Shown here one piece after another: positions 8,027 through 16,890 of a stretch of 64,000 nucleotides of DNA. Both the position numbers and the translations under genes were made by a program. How positions within the stretch are numbered: position 1 is the stretch's first letter; each line of letters starts with the position of its first letter. Origin of the DNA: Stieleria maiorica (GTDB lineage Bacteria > Planctomycetota > Planctomycetia > Pirellulales > Pirellulaceae); NCBI RefSeq assembly GCF_008035925.1, contig NZ_CP036264.1:8532343-8596342 (forward strand), read 5' to 3'. The notes beneath the pieces were generated by a model. It was given only the letters and a program-made list of their open reading frames with translations, did no database searches and had not been told where the DNA came from.

Positions 8027-9466
8027 TTAGGCGAGGATTTCTTGGATCACGTTTCCGGCGACATCGGTCAGTCGGTAGCTGCGGCCGTTGTGGAAGTAGG
8101 TCAGTCGTTCGTGGTCGAGGCCGAGCAGGTGTAGGATGGTGGCGTGAAAATCGTTCACGCTGACTCGGTTTTCCACGGCTTCATAACCGATTTCGTCCGT
8201 TTCGCCATAGCTGACGCCTCCCTTGATGCCCGCACCGGCCATCCATTGCAGGAACCCTTTCGGGTTGTGATCGCGTCCCTTTCCATTTTGCGAGATCGGC
8301 ATGCGCCCGAATTCGGCGCCCCAAATCACCAGCGTGGAATCGAGCAAGCCGCGAGCCTCCAGATCGGCGAGCAGCCCGGCGACCGGGACATCCGTGGCGG
8401 CACAATGGTGCGTGTGGTTTTCTTCCAGATTGTCGTGTGCGTCCCATTCGCCATCGCTGTAGACCTGGACGAAGCGGACGCCGCTTTCGACCAGCCGCCG
8501 GGCCATCAGGCATTTGGAACCGAATGAATTTGATCTCGGGTTGTTGATGCCGTACAGCTCGTGCGTCGCCTTTGTTTCTCGTGACAGGTCGACAACTTCG
8601 GTGGCTTCCTTCTGCATGCGAAACGCCAATTCAAAGGACTGCATGCGGTTGGCGAATTCTGCGTCACGGGGGTGACGACGCAGATGCTGGTCGTTCAGCT
8701 CGGCCATCAAGTCCAGTTGCGCGCGTTGGTCTTGCTGGGTGACCTGGGGTTGACGTTTGAGGTTCAGAACGGGCGTGCCCTGGGATCGGAACAGCGTTCC
8801 CTGGAAGGTCGACGGCAGGAACCCGGAGCCCCAGTTGTGTGGACCGCCTTTGGCGCCCTTGGTGTTGCCCATCACCACGTAGCCCGGCAAGCTTTGGTTT
8901 TCGCTGCCCAGTCCATACGTCACCCAGGCCCCGGCGGTGGGAAAGCCTGGGCGGGGCAGTCCACTGTTGATTTGATAGATCGCCGGCACGTGGTCATTCG
9001 ATTCGCTGTAGCACGATTTGATGAACGCCATCTTGTCGACATGCTTGGCGACGTTGGAGTACTTGTCACAAACCCACTGTCCGCAATCACCGTATTGTTT
9101 GAAGGAAAACGGCGACTTCATCAGCGGCCCGGGGTTGCCGAAGAACGCCTGGATGTCGGTGGTGTCGCCGTCGCGTTTATCCAGTTCGGGCTTGCGGTCG
9201 AACATATCGACTGCACTGGGGGCACCTTCCATGAACAGCCAAATGACCGATTTGGCTTTGGCGGGGAAGTGGCCCGGGCGCGGAACTAAGGAAGTGGCCG
9301 GATCGGATAAATTTTCCGGCGGAGGAGCGGAAAGCAGCTTCTGTTCAGCCAGCAGGCCCGCAAGGCCGATCATCCCGGCTCCGCCGCCGGCCCGGCAGAG
9401 CCATTCACGACGACTGAGCAGGTTGGCGACACGACCGCAGGGATACAACGGAGTCTTCTTGGTCAT
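8027..9466 (-). CDS. DUF1501 protein, Tat-type signal
   Basis: 479-residue DUF1501 protein, a planctomycete-rich family related in fold to sulfatases and phosphatases. The N-terminus has LLSRREWLCRAGGGAG, a twin-arginine-type signal, so it is likely exported folded. Family blocks include SVIWLFMEGAPSAVDMFDRKP, HVPAIYQINSG, VRFVQVYSDGEWDAHDN, and the closing GRMP...GRDHNPKGFLQWMAGAG. It begins 10 bases after the PSD1 gene ends, a near-universal pairing. The pair is thought to act on an extracellular polymer, but no reaction is established. Confidence 0.95.
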   Translation of the reverse strand: MTKKTPLYPCGRVANLLSRREWLCRAGGGAGMIGLAGLLAEQKLLSAPPPENLSDPATSLVPRPGHFPAKAKSVIWLFMEGAPSAVDMFDRKPELDKRDGDTTDIQAFFGNPGPLMKSPFSFKQYGDCGQWVCDKYSNVAKHVDKMAFIKSCYSESNDHVPAIYQINSGLPRPGFPTAGAWVTYGLGSENQSLPGYVVMGNTKGAKGGPHNWGSGFLPSTFQGTLFRSQGTPVLNLKRQPQVTQQDQRAQLDLMAELNDQHLRRHPRDAEFANRMQSFELAFRMQKEATEVVDLSRETKATHELYGINNPRSNSFGSKCLMARRLVESGVRFVQVYSDGEWDAHDNLEENHTHHCAATDVPVAGLLADLEARGLLDSTLVIWGAEFGRMPISQNGKGRDHNPKGFLQWMAGAGIKGGVSYGETDEIGYEAVENRVSVNDFHATILHLLGLDHERLTYFHNGRSYRLTDVAGNVIQEILA

Positions 9467-9476
9467 CTTTGCTTTT

Positions 9477-11822
9477 TCAATCGACGTAGATGAATTCGTT
9501 CAGCCCGAACAACGACTGGCAATAGTCGGTCAGTGCTTCAAGCCGCGGATCCGGTTCACCTCGCTCGGTTCGCGATCGGGTTTGGGATTGAATGAACTGG
9601 ATCGAGGTCTCGAGTTCGCTGTTTGTCGGCAACCGCGCGAACGAGGCTTCATAGGCCTGTTCGATGATCGGTTGCAGATCGAGGTCTTTGGGAATTGGCG
9701 TTTCGGTTTGATCTTGAGCGAGACGAATTGCGAAATCACGAGCAACGGATCGAACAAAGCGATCGTTCAGGATCACCATGGCTTGTGGGGCCACGGTCGT
9801 GTTTTGCCGTTGCGCACAGCTGGTCATCAAGTCCGGGCGGTCGAACGCCTGGAACATCGGATAGGGGATCAGCCGCTTGTGGAACATGTAAACGCTGCGC
9901 CGCCGAGTGGTCGCGTCGTCCTTGGCGTCGCTGGGATAGCGTTCGCCCTGGATGTTGCGGGCGAGGTTGGCTTCGGGAGCGATGTACGGCTTGAATCCCG
10001 GCCCGCCCGCTTCAAGGTTCAGCGTTTCGCTGACCGCCAGCATCGCGTCCCGCATGACTTCGACTTCCAAGCGTTGCGGTGTCATTCTCCAAAGCAGATC
10101 GTTGGCCGGGTCGATCTGTGGTCCCCGGTCGTCGATGGCCTCCGGCGTGCCGGCTTGTTGCCAAACCGCGCTGGTGAGAATCTTGCGATGGAGCGACTTG
10201 AGATTCCAGCCATCCTGGACGAATTCATAGGTCAGGTCCTCCAGTAGCATCGGGTGTGTCGGGGAATCGCCGCGAACACCGAAGTCGCTTGTCGTGGCCA
10301 CGATGCCTTTGCCGAAGTGATGGTGCCAAACTCGGTTGACGATGACTCGGGCCAACAGTGCCCCGCCGCCCTGGTCGGTGTCGGTGATCCAGTCGGCCAA
10401 GGCGCGACGCTGCAGCGTGCTTTTTGCTTGACCGATCTTGGCATAGTCTTCCTTGGCTTGCCGCCAATAGTCGCCGGCGTCGGCCCCGGAGGAAAGCATC
10501 GCGGGGAATCCGATGTCGACTTCGATGTCGCGATCGTAGAAGTCGCTGCGGCGAAACAACCAGGTCGTTCGGCGGTTGTCGTCAAAGTCCCGAAAGAAGA
10601 ACGCCTCTTTCCCACTGGGCAGTTTCTCCGACACGCGATCGCCGCTGTGAAAGACCCCCAGCAACTGGTAATACTCTTTCGCCGAAAACGCGTCGTATTT
10701 GTGATCGTGACAGCGGGCGCAGGCGACGGTGATTCCCAACAACCCCGAACCGAGCGTCGAGATCACGTCGTCCAGCTCGTTGTAGCGATTCAACAGGCGT
10801 TCGCTTTCGAGAAACGATTCGGGCAATTTGAACGCCGGCCCGGCGGTTAGAAATCCCGTGGCCGAAATCGCAGCGTCATTGTCCGGCTGGAATTCGTCGC
10901 CGGCAATCTGCCAACGCACGAATTGGTCGTAGGGCATGTTGTCATTGAATGCATCGATCACAAAATCACGGTAGGTGTACGCGTGCGGTCGATCTCGGTC
11001 GGCTTCCTGTCCGTCGCTGTCGGCATACCGCGCCACGTCCAGCCAATGTCTGCCCCAACGCTCACCGTAGCGGGGAGAATCGAGCAATTGGTCGACTAGA
11101 TTCTGGATTGCCGAGTCGGGGTCTTCGGCATGGTCTCGGATGAAATGACTGATCTGCGCCCCGGTGGGCGGCAACCCGATCAGGTCATAGTACAAACGTC
11201 GCACCAGCGTTCGCGCATCGGCAGGCTCTGCAGGGCGAAGTCCCGCGCCGCTTAATCGCTGAAGGACGAAGCGGTCGATCGGACCCTTCGACCAACGGTC
11301 ATGGGATGGTCGTGCAGGCACCGCGGGCTTGTGAAGACGTTGAAACGCCCAGTGCGTCTTGGCGCGATCCAGTTTGGGATCCACCACATCCGCGTCATCC
11401 GGCCATGGGGCGCCCTGATCGATCCAGGTTCGCAGGAGTCGGATCTGTTTTTCGTTGAGCGGCTGATTCCCTTCCGGCGGCATCACGCGACTTTCGTCGG
11501 CGCCGGAGACCAATTGGACGAGCAAGCTGTCTTCGCCCTTTCCCGCAACGATCGCGGCACCGCTGTCCCCGCCCTGCAACGTTTCGGCTTTAATCCCCAG
11601 GTTCAGGCCACCTTCTTCGGTCGTCCCGGCATGACACTGGTAACAATGCTCGCGCAAGATCGGTTGGATATCGCGACGAAAGTCGACGGACGCTGTGCTG
11701 GCGTTCGGTGTTCTTGTCTCGGGATCCGTCTCCTCAGCAGCGGCTTGGATCTGCGTTCCGAGGCAAATCGCCAGGACCAAGAGGCGACAAGCGTGCGCGA
11801 ATGGGGCAGGAAGGACCTTCAT
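9477..11822 (-). CDS. PSD1 protein: cytochrome-like domain plus DUF1549 and DUF1553
   Basis: 781 residues from the ATG at 11822, chosen because it opens the signal peptide directly (an ATG ten codons earlier adds an Arg-rich stub). Planctomycete cytochrome C-like domain at about 45-140 with the heme motif CYQCH at 60-64 and RVMPPEG as the likely distal Met region. DUF1549 follows at about 180-390 (GPIDRFVLQRL, RRLYYDLIGLPPT, RYGERWGRHWLDVARYADS), then DUF1553 at about 470-760 (LADWITD, RVIVNRVWHHHFG, VWQQAG, PYPMFQAFDRPDLMTSCAQR). First gene of the operon with DUF1501 and DUF3616. The heme domain suggests periplasmic electron transfer linked to polymer breakdown; this is inference. Confidence 0.95.
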   Translation of the reverse strand: MKVLPAPFAHACRLLVLAICLGTQIQAAAEETDPETRTPNASTASVDFRRDIQPILREHCYQCHAGTTEEGGLNLGIKAETLQGGDSGAAIVAGKGEDSLLVQLVSGADESRVMPPEGNQPLNEKQIRLLRTWIDQGAPWPDDADVVDPKLDRAKTHWAFQRLHKPAVPARPSHDRWSKGPIDRFVLQRLSGAGLRPAEPADARTLVRRLYYDLIGLPPTGAQISHFIRDHAEDPDSAIQNLVDQLLDSPRYGERWGRHWLDVARYADSDGQEADRDRPHAYTYRDFVIDAFNDNMPYDQFVRWQIAGDEFQPDNDAAISATGFLTAGPAFKLPESFLESERLLNRYNELDDVISTLGSGLLGITVACARCHDHKYDAFSAKEYYQLLGVFHSGDRVSEKLPSGKEAFFFRDFDDNRRTTWLFRRSDFYDRDIEVDIGFPAMLSSGADAGDYWRQAKEDYAKIGQAKSTLQRRALADWITDTDQGGGALLARVIVNRVWHHHFGKGIVATTSDFGVRGDSPTHPMLLEDLTYEFVQDGWNLKSLHRKILTSAVWQQAGTPEAIDDRGPQIDPANDLLWRMTPQRLEVEVMRDAMLAVSETLNLEAGGPGFKPYIAPEANLARNIQGERYPSDAKDDATTRRRSVYMFHKRLIPYPMFQAFDRPDLMTSCAQRQNTTVAPQAMVILNDRFVRSVARDFAIRLAQDQTETPIPKDLDLQPIIEQAYEASFARLPTNSELETSIQFIQSQTRSRTERGEPDPRLEALTDYCQSLFGLNEFIYVD

Positions 11823-11965
11823 GCGGAATCGCCGAGAGGGTGAGGGGGGCATTGCAGGGGCCCGATTGTAACAGCGCCGGCGGCACAGCGATTTGGTGCG
11901 ACGCGTATTTTTCGTCCCGTCCGTCGCGGGATTTGTATCCGTCGGCAGCGACGTCCGCTGCGGAT

Positions 11966-12056
11966 GGCAGAATGATACGGGGCAGAATGATACGGGGCAG
12001 AATGATACGGGGCAGGGTTAGGCGCGCAACATCATTCTGCCCCGCATCATTCTGCC
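11966..12056. repeat. Three 15-bp tandem repeats capped by two inverted copies
   Basis: The unit GGCAGAATGATACGG occurs head to tail at 11966, 11981 and 11996. After 24 bases, 12031-12056 is the reverse complement of 11981-12006 with one mismatch, giving a 26-bp hairpin. The element lies upstream of the PSD1 gene and downstream of the phosphatase gene, both minus strand, so it could serve as a transcription end for the phosphatase operon, though it lacks a T-tract. Confidence 0.9.
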
Positions 12057-12115
12057 TTCAAATCCCCGCCGCGTAAGTGCTGCACCAACCCACAGTTGCA
12101 CCGGAACTCGCTTTG

Positions 12116-13975
12116 CTATTTCAGTGACACTTCGATCGGCGCATCCCCGACTTTCGCGTTTTCACTGACCACCGTCGTGGGGGCATCCTTGCCAGCTTTG
12201 ACGATGAATGTCTTGCCGTTTGGTGCCGTCGGGGCAAACGCTGTTCCCTCGGCACGCACGGTATACAGCACGTCGCCACTGTCCGCATCGATCACTTGAA
12301 CGACCGGATCGGCGACATCGAAGGTCAGTTCACCCAGCTTGCCCCAGGACGGCGGGTTGTAATTGTCGAACTGGGAAATCGTTCGCGGCCATCCGGGGTA
12401 CTGTTGCGCGTCTGCGTCGGTGATGTCCACGTTCCGTGGCCAGCATTCCATCGTGATCGTGCGGTCTTTGGTGTTCAATCGCACGATGCCGAATCCGGCG
12501 GCACGGGTGTTCAACAAGTTTCCGGCCGGTTTCTTTTCAGGGTTGGCGGCCGCGAAATTGGTCACCTTGTTGGCAAACCCGTCCAGTTGGTCGCCGGTGT
12601 ATTCGGGGGCTCCGGGTTCACGGTTCTTTCCGGGGTCAACCGGTTCCCACCAGCGCAGGTAGAGATTCGCGATCGAAGGAACACAGAACGACCAAATCGC
12701 ATCACGATGTTCTTCGATCCCGTGTTGGAAAATCGTGGCAAGGTGCTGGTCACCGGCCAGGTGGAATGCGAAACCTTTGCGAAGCGCATCGAGTGCTCGA
12801 TTGCGTCCGGATTGGGGCCAGCCGTTGGAGTCCATGTCGGCATGCAACCGCCCGTTGGCAGATCCGTGGATGTGGGCACCGCCACAGAAGATGGTTTGCG
12901 AGAGGGCGACTTTCAGATCCGCGTGGCGCCAATCTTGAGCCCATGCGTGAAGGAATTGCAATTGGCGGTCGCCTAACAGGACCGCGCCCTCGACGTCCAC
13001 GCTGGCCGGATCGTAATCGGGGTTTCGGATATGGTCCGGACGCGGGCCTTGCTTGGGAACGCGGCCGGCGGGGCCGGTTTTGAATTTGCGGTCTTCCAAG
13101 ATGGCAAAGTCGACGTTGCCCCAGTTCAGGTTGGTGAAGTAAACACCGATGCCTTGTCCGATCGTGTGAGGGTCGACCGGGTCGGGTAGATTGCTCGTTT
13201 GCGCACGTTCGACTTCTTTGACGTAGACGGCCGGTTTCGCATAACCACCGTCGGCGGCGCCGCTGAGCGTGGAAATCTTTCCGCTTTCGCCCCACAGGTT
13301 CGGCTGGCCGACATCATGATCGTCCGGCAGGCAGACCGTCGGGCGGTTGCGGATGATGTCTCCAAAGTCGCGGCCGAATTTCAACCACGCGGCGTAATGG
13401 CGATTGTGGTCGTAGACCTGGTCGCCGGAGAAAAACAGCAGATCGGCATCGGCTCGTTCGACGTTGTCGATCAAGTCCTGGCGCGAGATGTCGCCGCCGT
13501 GTGCGGGGTTGATCGAATTACCGGTGAATGCCGCGACGACAATTTCATCCTTGTCCACCGGGTTTTTGCGGATCGTGCCTTCGTAGAACGCTTCCGTCCC
13601 GTGCGCGACGCGGTAGTGGTGCGGTTTCGTATCGTCCCAGTTTTCGATCCGGAAGGTCGCCGTCCAGCCGGGATCGATCGCGGTCGTACGAGCCGCCTCG
13701 ATCCACCGGCCGTCAGCTTCAATCTCCAGTCGAACGGTTTTCGAATCCTCATCCGCGAGCGGGTACAGCTGGGCGGTCAGCTTGAGCGTCTTGTCGCTGA
13801 CGGTGTAAAGGGCAAAGCAGATGAGGTCCTTCTTCTCGACCGTCGGAATGCTCAGATCCACACGGCCTCGCGGGCGCGCTCGGCCCGTTTGGGCCGCGGC
13901 AAACGGGGCGGCGACGAAGTTGAAAGCCGTCAACAACAGGAAACAGCACGAAAGAGTTCGAGGCGGGAAGTGCAT
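12116..13975 (-). CDS. Secreted PhoD-like metallophosphoesterase
   Basis: 619 residues with a signal peptide (about 1-28). Metallophosphatase blocks: LLFFSGDQVYDHNRHYAAWL and VCLPDDHDVGQPN supply Asp, Asn/Asp and His ligands; FHLAGDQHLATIFQHG supplies the C-terminal Gly-Asp-x-His. This layout is that of PhoD-like phosphatases and phosphodiesterases. The first conserved ligand position is odd: the strand reads AAFTGNSINPAHG where an Asp-bearing block is expected. The C-terminal 100 residues form an extra beta-rich domain. It starts 26 bases after the end of a membrane-protein gene, so the two are probably co-transcribed. Substrate unknown. Confidence 0.87.
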   Translation of the reverse strand: MHFPPRTLSCCFLLLTAFNFVAAPFAAAQTGRARPRGRVDLSIPTVEKKDLICFALYTVSDKTLKLTAQLYPLADEDSKTVRLEIEADGRWIEAARTTAIDPGWTATFRIENWDDTKPHHYRVAHGTEAFYEGTIRKNPVDKDEIVVAAFTGNSINPAHGGDISRQDLIDNVERADADLLFFSGDQVYDHNRHYAAWLKFGRDFGDIIRNRPTVCLPDDHDVGQPNLWGESGKISTLSGAADGGYAKPAVYVKEVERAQTSNLPDPVDPHTIGQGIGVYFTNLNWGNVDFAILEDRKFKTGPAGRVPKQGPRPDHIRNPDYDPASVDVEGAVLLGDRQLQFLHAWAQDWRHADLKVALSQTIFCGGAHIHGSANGRLHADMDSNGWPQSGRNRALDALRKGFAFHLAGDQHLATIFQHGIEEHRDAIWSFCVPSIANLYLRWWEPVDPGKNREPGAPEYTGDQLDGFANKVTNFAAANPEKKPAGNLLNTRAAGFGIVRLNTKDRTITMECWPRNVDITDADAQQYPGWPRTISQFDNYNPPSWGKLGELTFDVADPVVQVIDADSGDVLYTVRAEGTAFAPTAPNGKTFIVKAGKDAPTTVVSENAKVGDAPIEVSLK

Positions 13976-14001
13976 GGTGATTTCAGGAGATTCGGGCGAG
14001 T

Positions 14002-14913
14002 TCAGGAAGTGGATTCAAGTGTAGCATCCGCCGGCTGCGGGCGGCGCCAGAGCAGAAAAAGGTACAGCGGTATCAGAAAGTGTGGCGCCCGCAGTACCGA
14101 CTCGTGAACATACTGGTCCGCTCCCCAGTAGATCAGACCGGTCGACATGCCGGCAACGGGACGGGCCAACGCGGTCAACAGACCCCAGAGGACGGCGTAC
14201 CCGGCGGCGACCCGACGCAACGGGGGGACGAACAGCAGCACGCCGACGGCGAGGTCCATGATTCCGGCGATCCGTAGCATGATCGTCGCCGAGTCGTAGT
14301 CGAGTCCCAACGACAGGGAAATCATCGCATAGAAATTGCCGGGGGTGGGCCACCAACCCAAGGCGTAGGCGCCGTGTCCGGCAAAGGTGGTGACCACGGC
14401 GACCATGGCGACCAGAACAGTGACGCGATGTCGCGCTCCCAGTGCCAACGCCAGTGCCAACAGCGCGGGGGCGAGCACCTGCCCGCCGTGTTCCACCAGC
14501 ATCGGCAACTGACGTTGCGCCGCGACATACTTGGCATAGCTCAACACGGCCAGCATCCCGGTGCCGGTCAGCAGAACCAGCATCTGTAGGTAGGATCGTC
14601 TTCCGGCCGTGAGACTCAGGATCGCGCAGACAAGGTAGATCCAACCGATCCGAGAAATCCAGCGTTGCACCCAACCATCGTCGACACCGTTTCCGACAAA
14701 TTCTTCCCAACTGATCCCCAACCACTGCGCGAAATCGTACGTCCAGTCCTGCCACAGCAGAACGCCGTAGGGGCCTTCCCAATAGAGATGCTGCCACGTC
14801 CAACCGGCCAGACACAAAAAGGCCGACAACCGCAAAACCGAAACCAAGATTCCGTCGGCTACCGCGCCGGTGCGTTGCTGGGGCGAACTTTTGACAGTCT
14901 TTTCGGAGCTCAT
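14002..14913 (-). CDS. Multi-pass membrane protein, family not recognised
   Basis: 303 residues from the ATG at 14913; the frame is open for another 99 codons upstream but that stretch is Arg/Cys-rich and not protein-like. About eight hydrophobic segments are visible, including ILVSVLRLSAFLCLAGWTW, WIYLVCAILSLTAG, MLVLLTGTGMLAVLSY, APALLALALALG, VTVLVAMVAVVTTFAG and FLIPLYLFLLW. IMDLAVGVLLFVPPLRRVAAGY resembles the DoxX/SURF4 type of small membrane protein, but the match is weak. It lies directly upstream of the PhoD-like gene, suggesting a linked membrane or transport role. Confidence 0.8.
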   Translation of the reverse strand: MSSEKTVKSSPQQRTGAVADGILVSVLRLSAFLCLAGWTWQHLYWEGPYGVLLWQDWTYDFAQWLGISWEEFVGNGVDDGWVQRWISRIGWIYLVCAILSLTAGRRSYLQMLVLLTGTGMLAVLSYAKYVAAQRQLPMLVEHGGQVLAPALLALALALGARHRVTVLVAMVAVVTTFAGHGAYALGWWPTPGNFYAMISLSLGLDYDSATIMLRIAGIMDLAVGVLLFVPPLRRVAAGYAVLWGLLTALARPVAGMSTGLIYWGADQYVHESVLRAPHFLIPLYLFLLWRRPQPADATLESTS

Positions 14914-15214
14914 GGTGGGAAACAAATGAAGATCGGTTCGGTCGTGGAGTGGTGTTTCACTCCGACAGCACTCTAACCGTTGCCCAGATGGCTTGGCAGG
15001 CGTCGCTGCTGAAAAACGGCCGTCGTCGCGGATGCAAACGCTGCCCCACCAAATGCAACGAGACATTGTAGCGGATCGTTGCCGGGACCCAACCTTCCGA
15101 CGGCAAGGCCAGAACGCCTGCGCTGCGATGCGTCGCTTCCGATTCATCGCGCGGGACGCACCGGAAACGTCACGGGGGCGGTTCACAGTAGGGATGAAAT
15201 GGAGGTCCAAAGAG

Positions 15215-15423
15215 GGAATGGTCAGAAAATGGAATGGTCAGAAAACTGGGTGGTCAAAAAATTGGGTGGTCAAAAAATTGGGTGGTCAAAAAATGGAGTG
15301 GTCAAAAAATGGGGTGGTTAAAAGATGGGGGGCAAGAGATGGGGTGGTCGAAAGATGTGTCGTGTTTGCGTTAGCTCGACTCCTGTATGGTTTGATTTTT
15401 TGACCACCCCATTTTTTGACCAA
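15215..15423. repeat. Array of about nine 16-bp direct repeats with an inverted cap
   Basis: Degenerate units of the form GGGTGGTCAAAAAATG run head to tail from about 15215 to 15354, the middle copies best conserved. At 15391-15423 the complement appears twice (TTTTTTGACCACCCCATTTTTTGACC), so the array can fold back on itself. It occupies the gap between the membrane-protein gene (minus) and the sialidase operon (plus). The 300 bases before it (14914-15214) show no gene or clear promoter. Confidence 0.9.
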
Positions 15424-15435
15424 CAAGACCGGAGC

Positions 15436-15575
15436 CTAGCTGGACAGCGCCACTTTGCTCAAGAAACGCCGTGAATCGCCGGTCGAACGTAGCTACCTTC
15501 GCCAGAAGGTGGATCCCCGGGGTTTTCCACGCTCGCATCGAGCGTAGCCACGCCAAAGTGGCGCTGTCCAGCTAG
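15436..15575. repeat. 140-bp element bounded by perfect 22-bp inverted repeats
   Basis: Ends 15436-15457 and 15554-15575 are exact reverse complements (outer part CTAGCTGGACAGCGCCAC). The interior holds a second palindromic core: GTAGCTACCTTCGCCAGAAG, then CCACGCTCGCATCGAGCG and GTAGC. Copies or remnants of this core occur at 18046, 38169, 47254, 51001 and 61285. No open frame is present, so it resembles a non-autonomous (MITE- or REP-like) element. Confidence 0.9.
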
Positions 15576-15735
15576 TCAGTTGGTGTCGTCGCCAGCGTAC
15601 TGAGCGTTCAACAATTCGGGCCGATGGCGCGTGTGCGGCGGCTTTCGGATCGGGTTAGACTGTGGCGTCTGTAAAAACGTGCCCGTGATGTGGCGCGGAC
15701 AAGTACGACTTCATTGATTTGCTATAGGATACCCA

Positions 15736-16890
15736 ATGCATTGCCGTTTGATTCGCGTTGTCGCGATGAGTTGTCTGTTCCTCATGCCGACGGTCTCGGT
15801 GATTGCCGATGACGGCGATCTGTTTTTGAAACCTCCCGCGGTGGTGCGATCGGGGAATCCGATTCATGCATCCAGCAATCGGGCGTTTCAAGGGATTCCC
15901 AGTCTGGCGGTGGCTCCCGGCGGCCGATTGTGGGCAACCTGGTACGCAGGTGTCACGCCCGGTGAAGACAAGAACAATTACGTCGTGCTGAGCACCAGCG
16001 GTGACGATGGGAAGACGTGGACCGAAGTGCTGATCGTCGACCCCGACGAAGGCGGTCCGGTTCGAGCTTATGATCCGGAATTGTGGATGGCCCCGGACGG
16101 CAAGCTTCGTCTGGCATGGGCTCAGGCGATCGGACACGAAGGGACCATCGCCGGGGTTTGGTTTCTGGCCATTACCAATCCGGACGATGCCCGTCCAGAA
16201 TACGAGCCGCCCGAACGCATCACCGACGGGATCATGATGTGCAAGCCGCTGGTTTCGTCTTCCGGCGAGTGGATGCTTCCGGCGTCGACGTGGCGAAAGA
16301 CCGACCACAGCGCCCGCGTGATCGTTTCCGATGATGACGGTGCGACCTGGGAGTTGCGGGGCGGTTGCAACGTTCCGGAAAATGAACGTGCATTTGACGA
16401 ACACATGTTGATCGAGCGACGTGACGGGACGCTGTGGATGTTGGCGCGCACCCCTTACGGAATCGGCGAAAGTGTTTCGACCGACCAGGGACGCACCTGG
16501 CCGGAATTGACTCCATCGGGCATCGCCCACCCAAGTGCCAGGTTCTTCATTCGTCGATTGAACTCCGGCAAGCTGCTGTTGGTCAAACACGGTCCGGTCG
16601 ACCAAAGGATCGGCCGATCCCACCTGACCGCGTTCGTCTCCGACGACGAGGGGAAAAGCTGGAGCGGGGGGCTGTTGTTGGACGAACGCAATCAGGTCTC
16701 GTATCCCGATGGACAACAGACATCCGACGGGACGATCCGAATCATTTACGATTTCAGTCGCACCGGGGAACGTCATATTTTGATGGCGACGTTTCGTGAA
16801 GAGGACGTGGTGGCGGGAAAGATCGTCAGTGACGGGGCAACGTTACGGCAGATCGTCAGCGACGCTTCTGGCCCGCTGGGAGCGGAATGA
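15736..16890 (+). CDS. Secreted sialidase-family hydrolase (BNR repeats)
   Basis: 384 residues with a signal peptide (about 1-24). Four Asp-boxes (S-x-D-x-G-x-x-W) are seen: STSGDDGKTW at 86-95, VSDDDGATW near 200, STDQGRTW near 246 and VSDDEGKSW near 303, the signature of six-bladed sialidase propellers. The usual F/Y-R-I-P block is altered to FQGIPSLAV. It may therefore be a true exo-sialidase or a relative acting on other acidic sugars. Its stop codon overlaps the next start (ATGA at 16887), so it is translationally coupled to a tripartite carboxylate transporter, which suggests that the product it releases is imported. Confidence 0.85.
   Translation: MHCRLIRVVAMSCLFLMPTVSVIADDGDLFLKPPAVVRSGNPIHASSNRAFQGIPSLAVAPGGRLWATWYAGVTPGEDKNNYVVLSTSGDDGKTWTEVLIVDPDEGGPVRAYDPELWMAPDGKLRLAWAQAIGHEGTIAGVWFLAITNPDDARPEYEPPERITDGIMMCKPLVSSSGEWMLPASTWRKTDHSARVIVSDDDGATWELRGGCNVPENERAFDEHMLIERRDGTLWMLARTPYGIGESVSTDQGRTWPELTPSGIAHPSARFFIRRLNSGKLLLVKHGPVDQRIGRSHLTAFVSDDEGKSWSGGLLLDERNQVSYPDGQQTSDGTIRIIYDFSRTGERHILMATFREEDVVAGKIVSDGATLRQIVSDASGPLGAE

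Noticed and set aside
15215..15423. 16-bp array as a CRISPR or iteron origin
   Set aside because: No spacers, no replication gene nearby, and the copies degrade outward with an inverted cap.
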